Source of the DNA: PALSA-1316 sp964499365
Lineage (GTDB): Bacteria > Nitrospirota > Thermodesulfovibrionia > Thermodesulfovibrionales > UBA6898
Direction: 5' to 3'
Length of the DNA: 64,000 nt
NCBI GenBank assembly: GCA_964499365.1
Contig: CAZCKU010000004.1
Location: 124,001-188,000 of the forward strand
Every line of letters starts with the position of its first letter. Position 1 is the first letter of the stretch. The notes beneath the pieces are model-generated. The model was not told the origin of the DNA and made no database searches. It was given only the letters and a program-made list of their open reading frames with translations. Shown one piece after another: positions 33,226 to 42,433 of the stretch. Both the position numbers and the translations under genes were made by a program.

Positions 33226-34547
33226 GTTTCGAGCCCGAACCTTTTGAGCAGGGCACGGCCTGCATCGAGCGTTTCAACGATGGTCCTCCTGAGGCTTCCC
33301 TGGTGAAGAAATTCCCGTTCAAAGACATCGGTGAAGTCCAGCATCGTCCTGTCGCCATCGGTCAGGCCATCCCTTCCCACGATCGCTTCGAGACGCCGGA
33401 GGTCCCTTCCCCTCGCATAGTATTTATAGAGGCTGTTCGAGATCGTCCGGTGGTCCGCCCGGGTGCGGCCCTCCCCGATTCCCTTCTGCATGAGGCGTGA
33501 AAGGCTCGGCAACACGTCCACCGGAGGAAAGATATCCCTCTGATGGATCTCCCTGCTCAGTACGATCTGTCCCTCGGTGATATAGCCGGTCAAGTCGGGG
33601 ATCGGGTGGGTGATGTCGTCCTCCGGCATGGTCACGACCGGCAGCATGGTAACCGACCCCTTCATGCCCTGGATTCTTCCGGTGCGCTCATAGAGCGAGG
33701 CGAGGTCTGAGTACATGTAACCGGGATAACCCCTGCGGCCGGGCAGCTCTTCACGGGCTGTCGAAATTTCCCGGAGGGCATCGCAGTAGTTGGTCATATC
33801 GGTGATGATAACCAGCACGTCCATCCCCCTGTCAAAGGCGAGATATTCGGCAACGGTCAGGGCAAAGCGAGGGGCGAGAAGCCGCTCCATAACCGGCTCA
33901 TCTGCCATGTTGACAAAGGCCACGAAGCCGGTTTTCATCTCTTTAATGACCTTCAGATAAAAGGAATATTCATGGAAGGTCAGACCAAGGGCAGCAAAGA
34001 CAACGCTGAACCCGGTATCGCTCCCGCTGAGGCTGCTGTTTCTCAGGATCGAAGCGACCACCTCTTTTGACGGCAGGCCCGAACAGGAAAAGACCGGCAG
34101 CTTTTGTCCCTTCACAAGGGTGTTGAGGCCGTCGATTGCGGAAAATCCGGTCTCAATCGGTGCCTCAGGACGGGCCCGCGCTGCGGGATTGATCGGAGAA
34201 CCGGTGATCGGGACATGCTTCTCCGGAATAAACATATCAATGCCGTCGATCGGCCTGCAGGACCCGTTAAAGACCCTCCCCAGGAGGTCCGGAGAAAGGG
34301 GTGCCCTCATCAGCGCGTCAGAAAAGACGACTGACATTCCCTGTATATCAAGCCCGCGACTTTCTCCGTAGAGTTCAATAAGCACCCTGTCGCCGTCTAT
34401 ACCCAGGACCTCGCCTGACATCTGTTCCCCATCGTCAGTGAAGACCTTTACCATCTCCCCAATTCTCGCGGCAAAGACATTCTTCACAAAAAGGAGAGGT
34501 CCTGCCAGTGAGGACACGGTCCGGTATATATGCTCAGAAAGCCTCAT
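33222..34547 (-). CDS. atpB: V/A-type ATPase subunit B
   Basis: The 441-residue non-catalytic nucleotide-binding-fold subunit of the V1/A1 head. Recognisable segments are GRVFNGSCRPIDG, PINPAARARPEAPIETGFSA, LPVFSCSGLP, VIITDMTNYCDALREIS, GRRGYPGYMYSDLASLYERTG and GSVTMLPVVTMPEDDITHPIPDLTGYITEGQ. There is no Walker A lysine, as expected for B. It overlaps subunit A by 14 nt. Confidence 0.95.
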   Translation of the reverse strand: MRLSEHIYRTVSSLAGPLLFVKNVFAARIGEMVKVFTDDGEQMSGEVLGIDGDRVLIELYGESRGLDIQGMSVVFSDALMRAPLSPDLLGRVFNGSCRPIDGIDMFIPEKHVPITGSPINPAARARPEAPIETGFSAIDGLNTLVKGQKLPVFSCSGLPSKEVVASILRNSSLSGSDTGFSVVFAALGLTFHEYSFYLKVIKEMKTGFVAFVNMADEPVMERLLAPRFALTVAEYLAFDRGMDVLVIITDMTNYCDALREISTAREELPGRRGYPGYMYSDLASLYERTGRIQGMKGSVTMLPVVTMPEDDITHPIPDLTGYITEGQIVLSREIHQRDIFPPVDVLPSLSRLMQKGIGEGRTRADHRTISNSLYKYYARGRDLRRLEAIVGRDGLTDGDRTMLDFTDVFEREFLHQGSLRRTIVETLDAGRALLKRFGLET

Positions 34548-36165
34548 TGTCCCTCCTCAAGGCCTCATCAAGAGGCATGCCCTGACCGAGTTTTGCCTCG
34601 GCCTGATCATGGAAGCTCCGGATTTTTTTTATGATAAGCAGGGTCTTATCCGGCGCAGAAAAGGCGTCCTCCGTGTAGGAATTCTGGCAGAGAAATTCAT
34701 ACCGCAGAATTTCAGCGACATGCATCAGAAGGCGGTCCGCATCCTGGAGGCCCTCCGCACCGACAATCTCTGCGACCTCGCGCAGGGACTCCTCCTTGTG
34801 AAGGATCTCCCGGCACCAGCGCTGCAGATCAGTCCATTCAGGAGAATACTGTTTCGCGAAGTGCTCTGACAGATCCCCTGCGTAGAGCGAATAACTCTGG
34901 AACCAGTTAATGGCCGGAAAATGCCTCCGGTGGGCAAGGGATGTGTCGAGCATCAGAAATGCGCCTGTTGATCGCAGGCAGGCCTGTGTTACCGGTTCGG
35001 TGAAGTCGCCGCCAGGGGGAGACACGGAGAGTATCATGCTGAGGGAGCCGGTCTTGCCTCCCAGGGTCTCGACAACGCCGGCGCGCTCGACAAACGACGA
35101 GAGCCTTGACGAGAGATAGGTCGGATAACCCTCTTCTCCGGGCATTTCCTGCAGAGAGGATGAAATCTCGCGCAGGGCCTCAGCCCAACGGGAGAGACTG
35201 TCAGCCAGAAAGAGCACGTCGTATCCCATGTCGCGGTAATACTCCGCCATGGTTACCGCAGTGTAGATCGAGGCCTCCCTGGCTGCAACAGGCATGTTTG
35301 ACGTGTTCACCACGAGGATCGTCCTGTCGGTCAGGGGTTTCCCTGTCCAGGGGTCCTTCAGGGTGCGGAATTCCTCGATCATCTCCGCCATCTCGTTGCC
35401 CCGCTCGCCGCATCCCACATAGACAACGATATCCACATCAGCGAACTTTGCGATGGACTGTTCAAGGATGGTCTTTCCCGTGCCGAATCCTCCGGGCAGG
35501 ATAGCGGTGCCTCCCTTGGCAAGGGGGTAGAGAAAGTCTATGATGCGCTGGCCTGTTATGAGCGGCCTTGAGGGGGTAAGTTTTCTTCTGTACGGTCGTG
35601 CTCCCCGTACCGGCCACTCCATGCTTCCGGGGATCTTATCCCCGCTTGCGAATTCCCCGAGCAGATCGTCCGTGCCGACGTTTCCGTCCGCAAGCCAGGA
35701 AACCGTTTGATGCTCGCGGGTCCTGTTCACGACATAATGCCGGAAGGGACCCTCTTCAAGATATCCCACGTCCCCGCCGGGTCCGACCTGCTCCCCCTTT
35801 TTGCACAGAGGCTGAAACCTCCTCTTTGCAAGAAGATCAACCGGCGGGACCTCTTTGCTGCCTCTCATAAAGGGGCCGGTCTCGTCCCGCATCCTTTCGA
35901 GCGGACGTTGCAGACCGTCGAACATGCCTGCGAGCAGGCCTGCTGCAAGGAGGACGGTCAGGGGCATTCCCACCCCCTTTACCGGTTCCCCGATTCCGAG
36001 GCCATGGGTGTTCTCATAGACCTGGACAACCGCCCTCTCCTGCTCAAGCCTGACCACTTCGCCTGTCAGCATGGCATGACCGACATAGACCCGCTCATAG
36101 AGCTTCAGACCTTTCAGGTCCACGCTGACCGTGGGGCCTGATATGCCAATTATCCTGCCGGTCAC
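34534..36165 (-). CDS. atpA: V/A-type ATPase catalytic subunit A
   Basis: The 543-residue catalytic subunit. The Walker A GGFGTGKT lies in ILPGGFGTGKTILEQS, and the catalytic Glu in VYVGCGERGNEMAEM. SRWAEALREIS, GEEGYPTYLSSRL and the bulge domain with GEVVRLEQ and GTVPP-like KEVPP are typical. At 543 residues it is somewhat shorter than the usual 580-590, with a compact C-terminus. It overlaps F by 4 nt and B by 14 nt, giving tight translational coupling. Confidence 0.95.
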   Translation of the reverse strand: MTGRIIGISGPTVSVDLKGLKLYERVYVGHAMLTGEVVRLEQERAVVQVYENTHGLGIGEPVKGVGMPLTVLLAAGLLAGMFDGLQRPLERMRDETGPFMRGSKEVPPVDLLAKRRFQPLCKKGEQVGPGGDVGYLEEGPFRHYVVNRTREHQTVSWLADGNVGTDDLLGEFASGDKIPGSMEWPVRGARPYRRKLTPSRPLITGQRIIDFLYPLAKGGTAILPGGFGTGKTILEQSIAKFADVDIVVYVGCGERGNEMAEMIEEFRTLKDPWTGKPLTDRTILVVNTSNMPVAAREASIYTAVTMAEYYRDMGYDVLFLADSLSRWAEALREISSSLQEMPGEEGYPTYLSSRLSSFVERAGVVETLGGKTGSLSMILSVSPPGGDFTEPVTQACLRSTGAFLMLDTSLAHRRHFPAINWFQSYSLYAGDLSEHFAKQYSPEWTDLQRWCREILHKEESLREVAEIVGAEGLQDADRLLMHVAEILRYEFLCQNSYTEDAFSAPDKTLLIIKKIRSFHDQAEAKLGQGMPLDEALRRDNEAF

Positions 36166-36482
36166 AGCCGTATCCTCACATGGTAGCCGACCGCCCTTCT
36201 GATCAGACGCGTTGCATAATCCTCCTCCTCTGCAGCCCCTGCTCCCGGTGCAGGGAGGACCACCACCACCCCTGTCCAGGCGCGCTCAATCTCCCGCAAT
36301 CGCTCCTCGTCAATGCCTGAGATCAACCGCTCGTCGACGATTACCAGGCCGCTTCCAGGGTCGTTCACTGCCTTCAGGAGGGTTCCCTCCAGTTCATCCG
36401 CGTCGGCAGCATATTGGTGGATGCCTGCAAGCCCAAAGCCGTATCGCGCATCCTGATCAGTTATCGTGAGTACTCTTTTCAC
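36162..36482 (-). CDS. atpF: V/A-type ATPase subunit F
   Basis: A 106-residue Rossmann-like subunit F of the central stalk. TITDQDARYGFGLAGI and VIVDERLISGIDEE match the family pattern, and the usual C-terminal helix (DYATRLIRRAVGYHVRI) is present. It overlaps subunit C and subunit A by 4 nt each. Confidence 0.88.
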   Translation of the reverse strand: MKRVLTITDQDARYGFGLAGIHQYAADADELEGTLLKAVNDPGSGLVIVDERLISGIDEERLREIERAWTGVVVVLPAPGAGAAEEEDYATRLIRRAVGYHVRIRL

Positions 36483-37462
36483 TGTACCAGCTCTGCAGCC
36501 ACGGCATCCCGCTTCAAATTCTTTCCATAGGACAGGATGCCCAGATTCATCGCCTCAATTGAACACCGCCAGAGATAATCCAGGAAAGGGCCGGTACCAA
36601 GGGTATCCCTGCGGTACCTTTTCAAAAACCTGCTGATTTCCCTGTACATAGCGGCTTCGACACCCGCGAGATCAGCAGAGCTGACATGCCCGCCGGTCCA
36701 TTCGAGCAGGAGCCTGTCTGCGCCGGGACCTTTTTTTGTTTCAAGCACTTCCGTAAGTCTTCCGGTATCAACCGTGCCTCCGCTTATAAAACCATGCTTC
36801 ACCGGCGTGGGTGTATTCAGAAGTTTTGAGAGCGCCAGGATATTCCGCGCATCGATCAGCCGCATGAAAAAGGCAGCGAGCAGAGGGTCGGGTGCTGACC
36901 GCACCATGACAGAGAGAGCGCGATCAGTCAGTTCGCGTTCGAAGGCCTTCAACCCCTCCTGCCGCAGGATGTCCGCGATGCCCCTGAACTGTCCGGACAG
37001 ACAGAGAAATATCCCTTCAATTCCCCTTGCAGCAAAAAGTTCATCCTGACTCCGGAGAAGGACCTTCCTGATTTCATCGCTCAAAAGACTCCCGGAGATC
37101 GTCTCCCTGAGCCTGTCTCCCTGAAGCTCCCGGGCATATCTGAAACAGATAAAGAGCGTCCTGAGTTCTGCATACAGGAAGAAGGGAGAAAGCCTTTGTC
37201 TGAGTCGGCTGTTCATCTGGTGATAAAGCCACCGGTATTCATCCCTGAGCGCCCTCCATACGGCCTCGGGATTTCTGTCGCGACAGGTCTTTTGAAAGTG
37301 GCCTTCAGGGAGATGCTCGAAGGGTGATGCCGAAGCGATGAGTGCCTTCCAGTCTGAAACAAGTCTGGCCCGTCTCCCCCTGGTCCGCGCGAGGAGATAG
37401 ACGTCAGGGAAGCCGTGATCAGGGGGCTCTTCAAGTAGTTCTCTGGCATCACACGGTTTCAT
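36479..37462 (-). CDS. atpC: V/A-type ATPase subunit C
   Basis: A 327-residue helical protein of the V-ATPase subunit C/d (AC39) family, the funnel joining the rotor ring to the central stalk. Similarity is diffuse, as is normal for this subunit. Recognition rests on length, position and segments such as EYRWLYHQMNSRLRQRLSPFF, FMRLIDARNILALSKLL and DFRNL-like loops. It overlaps subunit E by 14 nt and F by 4 nt. Confidence 0.85.
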   Translation of the reverse strand: MKPCDARELLEEPPDHGFPDVYLLARTRGRRARLVSDWKALIASASPFEHLPEGHFQKTCRDRNPEAVWRALRDEYRWLYHQMNSRLRQRLSPFFLYAELRTLFICFRYARELQGDRLRETISGSLLSDEIRKVLLRSQDELFAARGIEGIFLCLSGQFRGIADILRQEGLKAFERELTDRALSVMVRSAPDPLLAAFFMRLIDARNILALSKLLNTPTPVKHGFISGGTVDTGRLTEVLETKKGPGADRLLLEWTGGHVSSADLAGVEAAMYREISRFLKRYRRDTLGTGPFLDYLWRCSIEAMNLGILSYGKNLKRDAVAAELVQ

Positions 37463-38012
37463 GGCAATCTCTTAGCAGATCCGAAAGGATCTCCTCCCAC
37501 GCCCGCTCAAGCCTTTTGTCGAGCGTGTTGATGACCCGGACCCTGTTATCGGCAGTCGCCACATCCATTCCCCCCGAGATTCGCTCATCAGGAAGGATAT
37601 CAGCGTCAGGGAAGGTGCGCCGTGCAAGCCCGGCATCGTCAGGGTTTACGCTGACAGACGTCCAGTCCAGAGGGGGCAGTTCCATGGCAAGCGCCCTGAA
37701 AATCCCGGGGTATTCCTCATTTCTCAGGTGTCCCAGGGATGAGCCGGTGAGCCGGTAAAGACGTGCAGAGAGTTTTCGGGTGCTTGCGAGCCTCATCAGC
37801 CTCACCTGATCGAGCGCTTCCGAAAGTATCTGTTCGGCCCTGATTCCGGATTCAGCAGCCACAGCCTTTCCGTGCTCCTCTCTGAGCGCCTCGATTTTCA
37901 GCGAGGTTTCCCGCTCGATACGGGCTGCCTCCTCCTTTGCTTCCCTGTCGATGTTGCGGATTGCATCCTCTGCCCGCTGCCACAGGGATCTGATCAACTC
38001 ATCGCAATCCAT
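37449..38012 (-). CDS. atpE: V/A-type ATPase subunit E
   Basis: A 187-residue peripheral-stalk subunit. A long charged N-terminal helix (RAEDAIRNIDREAKEEAARI) leads into a C-terminal globular half with ISGGMDVATADNRVRVINTLD, the family's most conserved segment. It sits 3 nt after subunit K and overlaps subunit C. Confidence 0.9.
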   Translation of the reverse strand: MDCDELIRSLWQRAEDAIRNIDREAKEEAARIERETSLKIEALREEHGKAVAAESGIRAEQILSEALDQVRLMRLASTRKLSARLYRLTGSSLGHLRNEEYPGIFRALAMELPPLDWTSVSVNPDDAGLARRTFPDADILPDERISGGMDVATADNRVRVINTLDKRLERAWEEILSDLLRDCHETV

Positions 38013-38015
38013 GTC

Positions 38016-38240
38016 CTATTTGACCCCAAACAGTATCATCGAGGCGATGACAAATCCCAGGATAACCATTGTCTCCGGGATAGCAACAAGAATAACGATA
38101 GTCCCGGACAATTCAGGCTTCTCGGCCAATGTCCCGGCACCGGCCGCACCGATCCGTGACTGGGCCCAGGCAGTTGCCAGAGCGGTCAGGCCGATTGCGA
38201 GTGCTGCGCACAGTGCGATGAGAACCTTTTCCATAACCAT
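38016..38240 (-). CDS. atpK: V/A-type ATPase rotor-ring subunit K (c subunit), 74 residues
   Basis: A two-helix proteolipid. Helix 1 ends AWAQSRIGAAGAG and helix 2 holds the ion-binding Glu in AIPETMVILGF. ATG 38240 is preferred to an upstream in-frame codon because AAAGGAGG precedes it by 7 nt and the protein then starts at the membrane helix. Unlike the four-helix eukaryotic and NtpK types, this is a single hairpin, closely similar to the Thermus subunit. The Gln in helix 1 and Glu-Thr in helix 2 do not settle whether H+ or Na+ is carried. Confidence 0.93.
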   Translation of the reverse strand: MVMEKVLIALCAALAIGLTALATAWAQSRIGAAGAGTLAEKPELSGTIVILVAIPETMVILGFVIASMILFGVK

Positions 38241-38298
38241 GATTGTTCCTCCTTTGCGATATTGATGTCCCTGCAGCCCTTTGTTAACGCAGCCGTTT

Positions 38299-40203
38299 TC
38301 ACCTCTCGGCCGATCTCCTTCCACCGCTTTTCTTGAGCGGTTCGAATTTTCTTCCGCCCTGCTCCAGAAACTTGCTGAAAAATTCTACATAATGGAGACG
38401 CAGCGCATGGATAGACGGCGAGAATACGCCGAGGACGATATTCAGGAGATGAAGCAGGCCCGCCACCACGATACCGATAACAATATTTCCGGTCAGTCCC
38501 GCAATACTGTTCGCCATGAAGGCCAGCAGGACTGATGTGAGACCAATGGCCATTATTCTCACATAGGAGATCATATTGCCGATGCTCTTCAGCAGTTCGA
38601 GCGGGGCCAGGAGGCCGCCCGTAAAGAGCAGAAACGGCGTCAGGAACAGGATTGCGACGATGACCGGCTGGGCTATGACCCTCGGGAAGACCTCAAAAAA
38701 GGATGCGAGCACCACAATGAAAAACACAATGATCACCATGCTCAGCAGCTTGAAGAAGGCCTCCTTTTTCGTCTTCCTTTTCAGGGCGGAAAGGACCCCA
38801 AGGAAGAGACCGAAGAGCACGTGGACGACCCCGACCGTCAGCGTGAAATAGAGCATGGGGATAACAGCGGTGCGGCGCTCGACGCAGACAGGCTCAAGCC
38901 CGAAGAACCGGTGCGGGAGATCTCCAAGGAACTCTCCGTACAGTACGCCGAAGAACAGGGTATACAGAGAAGATATCAGGAGAATCTGAGCCCCGTTTCG
39001 CACAGTCCTGTCTCCGGCATAGCGCTTCTTTAAAACCATGGACAGGACCAGAAGAAAGAGGCCATACCCTGCATCTCCGAGAATCATGCCGAAGAGGACG
39101 GGGAAGAATATCCCGATATAGGGGGTCGGGTCGATCGAGGTGTATGAAGGCAGCGGCAGGGGACCGATAAACAGTTCGAAGGGCTTAAAGTAGGCGGGGT
39201 TCCTGAGCATGACCGGTACGCGCTCGAGGTCCTCCTGCAGCATCTCCTTTTCTTCAAGCACCAGCTGGGCCCCGAAGGCTGCAGTCAGGCGATCTCTCAG
39301 CCCCGCAAGGTCGGCGGTAGGCATCCAGCCGTTAATAAAAAAGCACATCCCGGTCTGGAAGGCAGATGCCGTAGCGCTGAGCAGTTCAAGTTTCCCGTCA
39401 ATCCAGTCAAGGACACTGCTGTAGATAGGTCTCCATCTCAGGCATATCTTTTCAGCTTCCTGCTCCAGTGCCGCTATGCGCAAAGCGATATCAGAAGTCC
39501 TGTTCCGGAGATACTCGATCTTGTCGGACAGCGAGAGCAGGTCAAAGGCTTCAGGGAAAGGCATCTCGGGGATACTCTCGCTGCTGAGGGCCTTGCTGAC
39601 TTTTTCCGCAACTGCCTTTTCAACGGTAATAAGGCCGCCGAGTGTTCCATCATCGGCGGGAACGGTAAAGAGCTTGTACTGTCCTCCGGTAAGTTTTGTC
39701 AGAAGCGAGCGAATCCTTTCGACCGCCTGCGGATCTTTTATCGTGAGACCGATGACATCCAGGTCAGGGGCCGTCAAGGCGTCTCGGAAGATGGATTCCA
39801 TTGTCGTGAGAAAGGCCGCGTACCGCCTCACTTCAGCCAATTCCCGGTGAAGGGTCTCCTTCCTTTCCTCTATATCCCTGCAGGCCGCGATGTGTCTTTC
39901 AACAGTATACGTAATAGTGCCGATTATGGACCGGGGGTCCAGGTAGCTTGTCCTCACCGGAATCTTCGGCAACAGAGAGAACAACTTCTCTATCTTATCC
40001 CTGAGGTCTTCGAGAAAGAGCCGCTCAAACAGGGTCTTTTCATCGATGGAGAACGGATTGAGCTCCTCTTCGTGCCCCTTTTCGACAAAGCCGATTTTTG
40101 AAGGTTCAATCTGGAAAATACCCAGAGAACTTACCAGGTCGAGGACCTCCGGCAACAGTTGCTTTGGCCCCACGATCTCGACCTTGGACATGCGGACTAT
40201 CAC
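38299..40203 (-). CDS. atpI: V/A-type ATPase membrane subunit I (a subunit)
   Basis: A 634-residue stator subunit. The N-terminal half is soluble and coiled-coil-rich. From about residue 350 there are seven or eight membrane helices, including IGIFFPVLFGMILGDAGYG, GGLLAPLELLKSIGNMISYVRIMAIGLTSV with the essential Arg, and HLLNIVLGVFSPSIHALRLHYVEFFSKF. The C-terminal signature LHYVEFFSKFLEQGGRKFEP is highly characteristic. It overlaps the first gene of the operon by 4 nt. Confidence 0.95.
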   Translation of the reverse strand: MIVRMSKVEIVGPKQLLPEVLDLVSSLGIFQIEPSKIGFVEKGHEEELNPFSIDEKTLFERLFLEDLRDKIEKLFSLLPKIPVRTSYLDPRSIIGTITYTVERHIAACRDIEERKETLHRELAEVRRYAAFLTTMESIFRDALTAPDLDVIGLTIKDPQAVERIRSLLTKLTGGQYKLFTVPADDGTLGGLITVEKAVAEKVSKALSSESIPEMPFPEAFDLLSLSDKIEYLRNRTSDIALRIAALEQEAEKICLRWRPIYSSVLDWIDGKLELLSATASAFQTGMCFFINGWMPTADLAGLRDRLTAAFGAQLVLEEKEMLQEDLERVPVMLRNPAYFKPFELFIGPLPLPSYTSIDPTPYIGIFFPVLFGMILGDAGYGLFLLVLSMVLKKRYAGDRTVRNGAQILLISSLYTLFFGVLYGEFLGDLPHRFFGLEPVCVERRTAVIPMLYFTLTVGVVHVLFGLFLGVLSALKRKTKKEAFFKLLSMVIIVFFIVVLASFFEVFPRVIAQPVIVAILFLTPFLLFTGGLLAPLELLKSIGNMISYVRIMAIGLTSVLLAFMANSIAGLTGNIVIGIVVAGLLHLLNIVLGVFSPSIHALRLHYVEFFSKFLEQGGRKFEPLKKSGGRRSAER

Positions 40204-40523
40204 GGCACTTTCCCGGGCAGGATTCTGGCGATATGCTTCATGATCATCAGCGTCAGGGCCGCATCATCCAGCCTCTCCAGCCCCGCATCCTCAGCCGCAG
40301 CCTTTTCCTGGATCGCCGAGGCTCTTGCTTCAGCATCCCTGACAGCATGCCCGAAGGATCTGCCGGACTCCGCCTTTATCCTGGTCTCTTCCTCGAGGAG
40401 CCTTCTCTCCTGATCAGCCCTGGCCTTTTCAAGCCATTCGCGGGCCCTGGTCCTTTCGAGGTCAAGACGCTGCCGGATATCCCGCTCAGCCGCAATTACC
40501 GTGCTCAGGATATCGTCTTTCAT
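40200..40523 (-). CDS. atpH: V/A-type ATPase peripheral-stalk subunit G/H-like
   Basis: A 107-residue, highly charged, helical protein (RTRAREWLEKARADQERRLLEEE), matching the G/H stalk subunit that pairs with subunit E. It is the first gene of the operon and overlaps subunit I by 4 nt. The ATG follows a TTACCA-17-TAGAAT promoter by 6 nt and has no typical ribosome-binding site, so the operon may begin as a leaderless message. Confidence 0.8.
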   Translation of the reverse strand: MKDDILSTVIAAERDIRQRLDLERTRAREWLEKARADQERRLLEEETRIKAESGRSFGHAVRDAEARASAIQEKAAAEDAGLERLDDAALTLMIMKHIARILPGKVP

Positions 40524-40529
40524 AGCCCC

Positions 40530-40558
40530 ATTCTATCAGATAACGGCCGGCATGGTAA
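40530..40558 (-). promoter_or_regulatory. Predicted leaderless promoter of the V/A-type ATPase operon
   Basis: On the minus strand, TTACCA (40558-40553), a 17-bp spacer and TAGAAT (40535-40530) end 6 nt before the ATG at 40523. Confidence 0.55.
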
Positions 40559-40603
40559 GACCAAATCAGAACGCGGCTCGACATAAGTGGCCACCTCACC
40601 TCA

Positions 40604-40632
40604 TTGATGTCAGGCGTGTTTAGTGCTATGGT
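40604..40632 (+). promoter_or_regulatory. Predicted promoter of the multihaem cytochrome genes
   Basis: TTGATG (40604-40609), a 17-bp spacer and TATGGT (40627-40632). The leader would be about 48 nt and includes a strong GGAGGAG ribosome-binding site. Confidence 0.5.
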
Positions 40633-40687
40633 TTAAGCAGGACATGCCGTTGCCGGGTGAAAGAAACGAATGCAGGGAGGAGACCTG

Positions 40688-42433
40688 ATGAAAAAGTTTG
40701 ACCTTGCCAAGAGAGTCCTGAGAGAAACACCGCCTATGATGCTATTCCTGCTGGCGGCTGCCATGCTTGCCGTATTCCCGGCCCTGCTTCAGAAGGTCGA
40801 AGCTGCTCCCAAAACAGTGATCGGCAAGGCCGGCACCTGCATGGCATGTCACGCCTCCAAGGATAGTGTCAAGGAATTCAGGAACAGGGAGAAAATGCCG
40901 GTCTATGTTGATCAAAGGGACTTCAGCCGGACGGTGCATGCCTCTCTGCAGTGCACTGATTGTCATCGCAGGGTCTTCCTCGATTCTCATCCCGGCCGCG
41001 AAATCGAAAGCAGAAAGGCCTTTATTCGGGAGGCGTCGGATGGCTGCAGAAACTGCCATCGGGACGAACAACTCAGGAAAAAGGCCACCCACGCCTATAT
41101 GATCGAGCGGCCTGAGGCGCCTCTCTGCACCGAATGCCACGGCGGACACAGGGTCCTTGGGATTGCTGCCTGGAAGGCCTCCCTGATCGGAAAAGACTAC
41201 TGCCTGGCATGTCATCGTCATGCGCTGGATACAACCCTCGTGTCCGGCGAGAGGCTCTCCCTCCGTATTGATCCGTCGAACCTGGCCTCTTCCGTCCACA
41301 ATAAGCACGCCTGCAGCGATTGCCACACCGAACACACCCGTGAGGCTCACCCTGTCAAGGCCTTTGCCGACAGGAGGGAGCATTCTGTTGTTATTGCCGG
41401 GGTATGCACACAGTGTCATGCGGACAAGGCTAAGCTTCTGAGGGGAAGCACGCACTACAATCTCTCTTTTCAGGTGGGAGAAACACTGGTACGGAAGGGA
41501 GACCCCAAAGCCCCGGTCTGTACCGACTGCCACGGCTTCCATGCTGTAGGCCCGAAGCCTACCTATGAGGTCTTGAGCGGAATTCCCTGCAGGAAGTGTC
41601 ACGAGGATATTTTCAAGATTTACGAAAAGAGTGTCCATGGCAGGGCGAAGGCAAAGGGGGAGCACCGCGCCCCCCTCTGCGCCTCCTGCCATTTCGCCCA
41701 TGAGATCACCTTTACTGCGACGACCGACAGAATGAAGGGGGCATGTCTCGGCTGCCATAAGGGTGTTGAAGCCGTGCACAACAAGTGGCTGCCGAATGCA
41801 GAGCTTCACCTTGGCGCTGTTGCCTGCGCAGCGTGCCATGTGCCTGCGTCTGAAAAGGGCATCTCACTCCAGCTGATCGATCAGGCGACCGGTAGGCCCT
41901 TTACCCGCGAACAGATTCAGCAGCTGCTCGGGAATACGCGCGAAGAGCTGACTGAACTGCTCGATGCACACGGCGAGGGCCTCAGTTCGTACGAACTTTC
42001 CTATATCGTCAGGCAGCTCAATGATAAGGGGGCTGGCGCCAGGGTGGCGTACCTGGGCAGGATGGACATCATGAAGTACTCTGATGCCCATCAGTTGTCC
42101 CTGAAGGCAAACGCCATCAGGGAATGCGAGAGCTGCCACAGCAAGGACTCCAGATTCCTCAAGAAGGTCACCCTCGCCGTGCTCAAGGCCGACGGCGGCG
42201 TCGACCGGTATCGCACACAACCGGACACGTTGTCATCTCTCTTCACAACGCTGTCGTCGAAACAGTTTTATCTGCTGGGGGGCACCAGGTTCGAGCTTCT
42301 GGACTGGGCAGGCATGCTGGTGGTCCTCGGCGGCATCCTCGTTCCTGTCCTGCACATTAGCGCGCGGCTGCTGACAGCCCCTCTGCGGAGACAGCCAAAA
42401 CCTGAACGTCCTGACAAGGGGGGTAGATCATGA
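40688..42433 (+). CDS. Thirteen-haem c-type cytochrome with C-terminal membrane anchor
   Basis: A 581-residue periplasmic electron-transfer protein. Thirteen CxxCH haem-attachment motifs are visible: CMACH, CTDCH, CRNCH, CTECH, CLACH, CSDCH, CTQCH, CTDCH, CRKCH, CASCH, CLGCH, CAACH and CESCH. An N-terminal signal/anchor helix (PPMMLFLLAAAMLAVFPALL) and a C-terminal helix (LLDWAGMLVVLGGILVPVLH) flank them. ATG 40688 is chosen over 40670 because GGAGGAGACCTG precedes it. The last four bases overlap the cytochrome b gene. The pair resembles Cbc-type quinone-linked multihaem complexes. Confidence 0.92.
   Translation: MKKFDLAKRVLRETPPMMLFLLAAAMLAVFPALLQKVEAAPKTVIGKAGTCMACHASKDSVKEFRNREKMPVYVDQRDFSRTVHASLQCTDCHRRVFLDSHPGREIESRKAFIREASDGCRNCHRDEQLRKKATHAYMIERPEAPLCTECHGGHRVLGIAAWKASLIGKDYCLACHRHALDTTLVSGERLSLRIDPSNLASSVHNKHACSDCHTEHTREAHPVKAFADRREHSVVIAGVCTQCHADKAKLLRGSTHYNLSFQVGETLVRKGDPKAPVCTDCHGFHAVGPKPTYEVLSGIPCRKCHEDIFKIYEKSVHGRAKAKGEHRAPLCASCHFAHEITFTATTDRMKGACLGCHKGVEAVHNKWLPNAELHLGAVACAACHVPASEKGISLQLIDQATGRPFTREQIQQLLGNTREELTELLDAHGEGLSSYELSYIVRQLNDKGAGARVAYLGRMDIMKYSDAHQLSLKANAIRECESCHSKDSRFLKKVTLAVLKADGGVDRYRTQPDTLSSLFTTLSSKQFYLLGGTRFELLDWAGMLVVLGGILVPVLHISARLLTAPLRRQPKPERPDKGGRS

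Noticed and set aside
38016..38324. Longer N-terminal version of ATPase subunit K starting at 38324
   Set aside because: It would overlap subunit I and add a hydrophilic stretch; a strong AAAGGAGG site marks the start at 38240.
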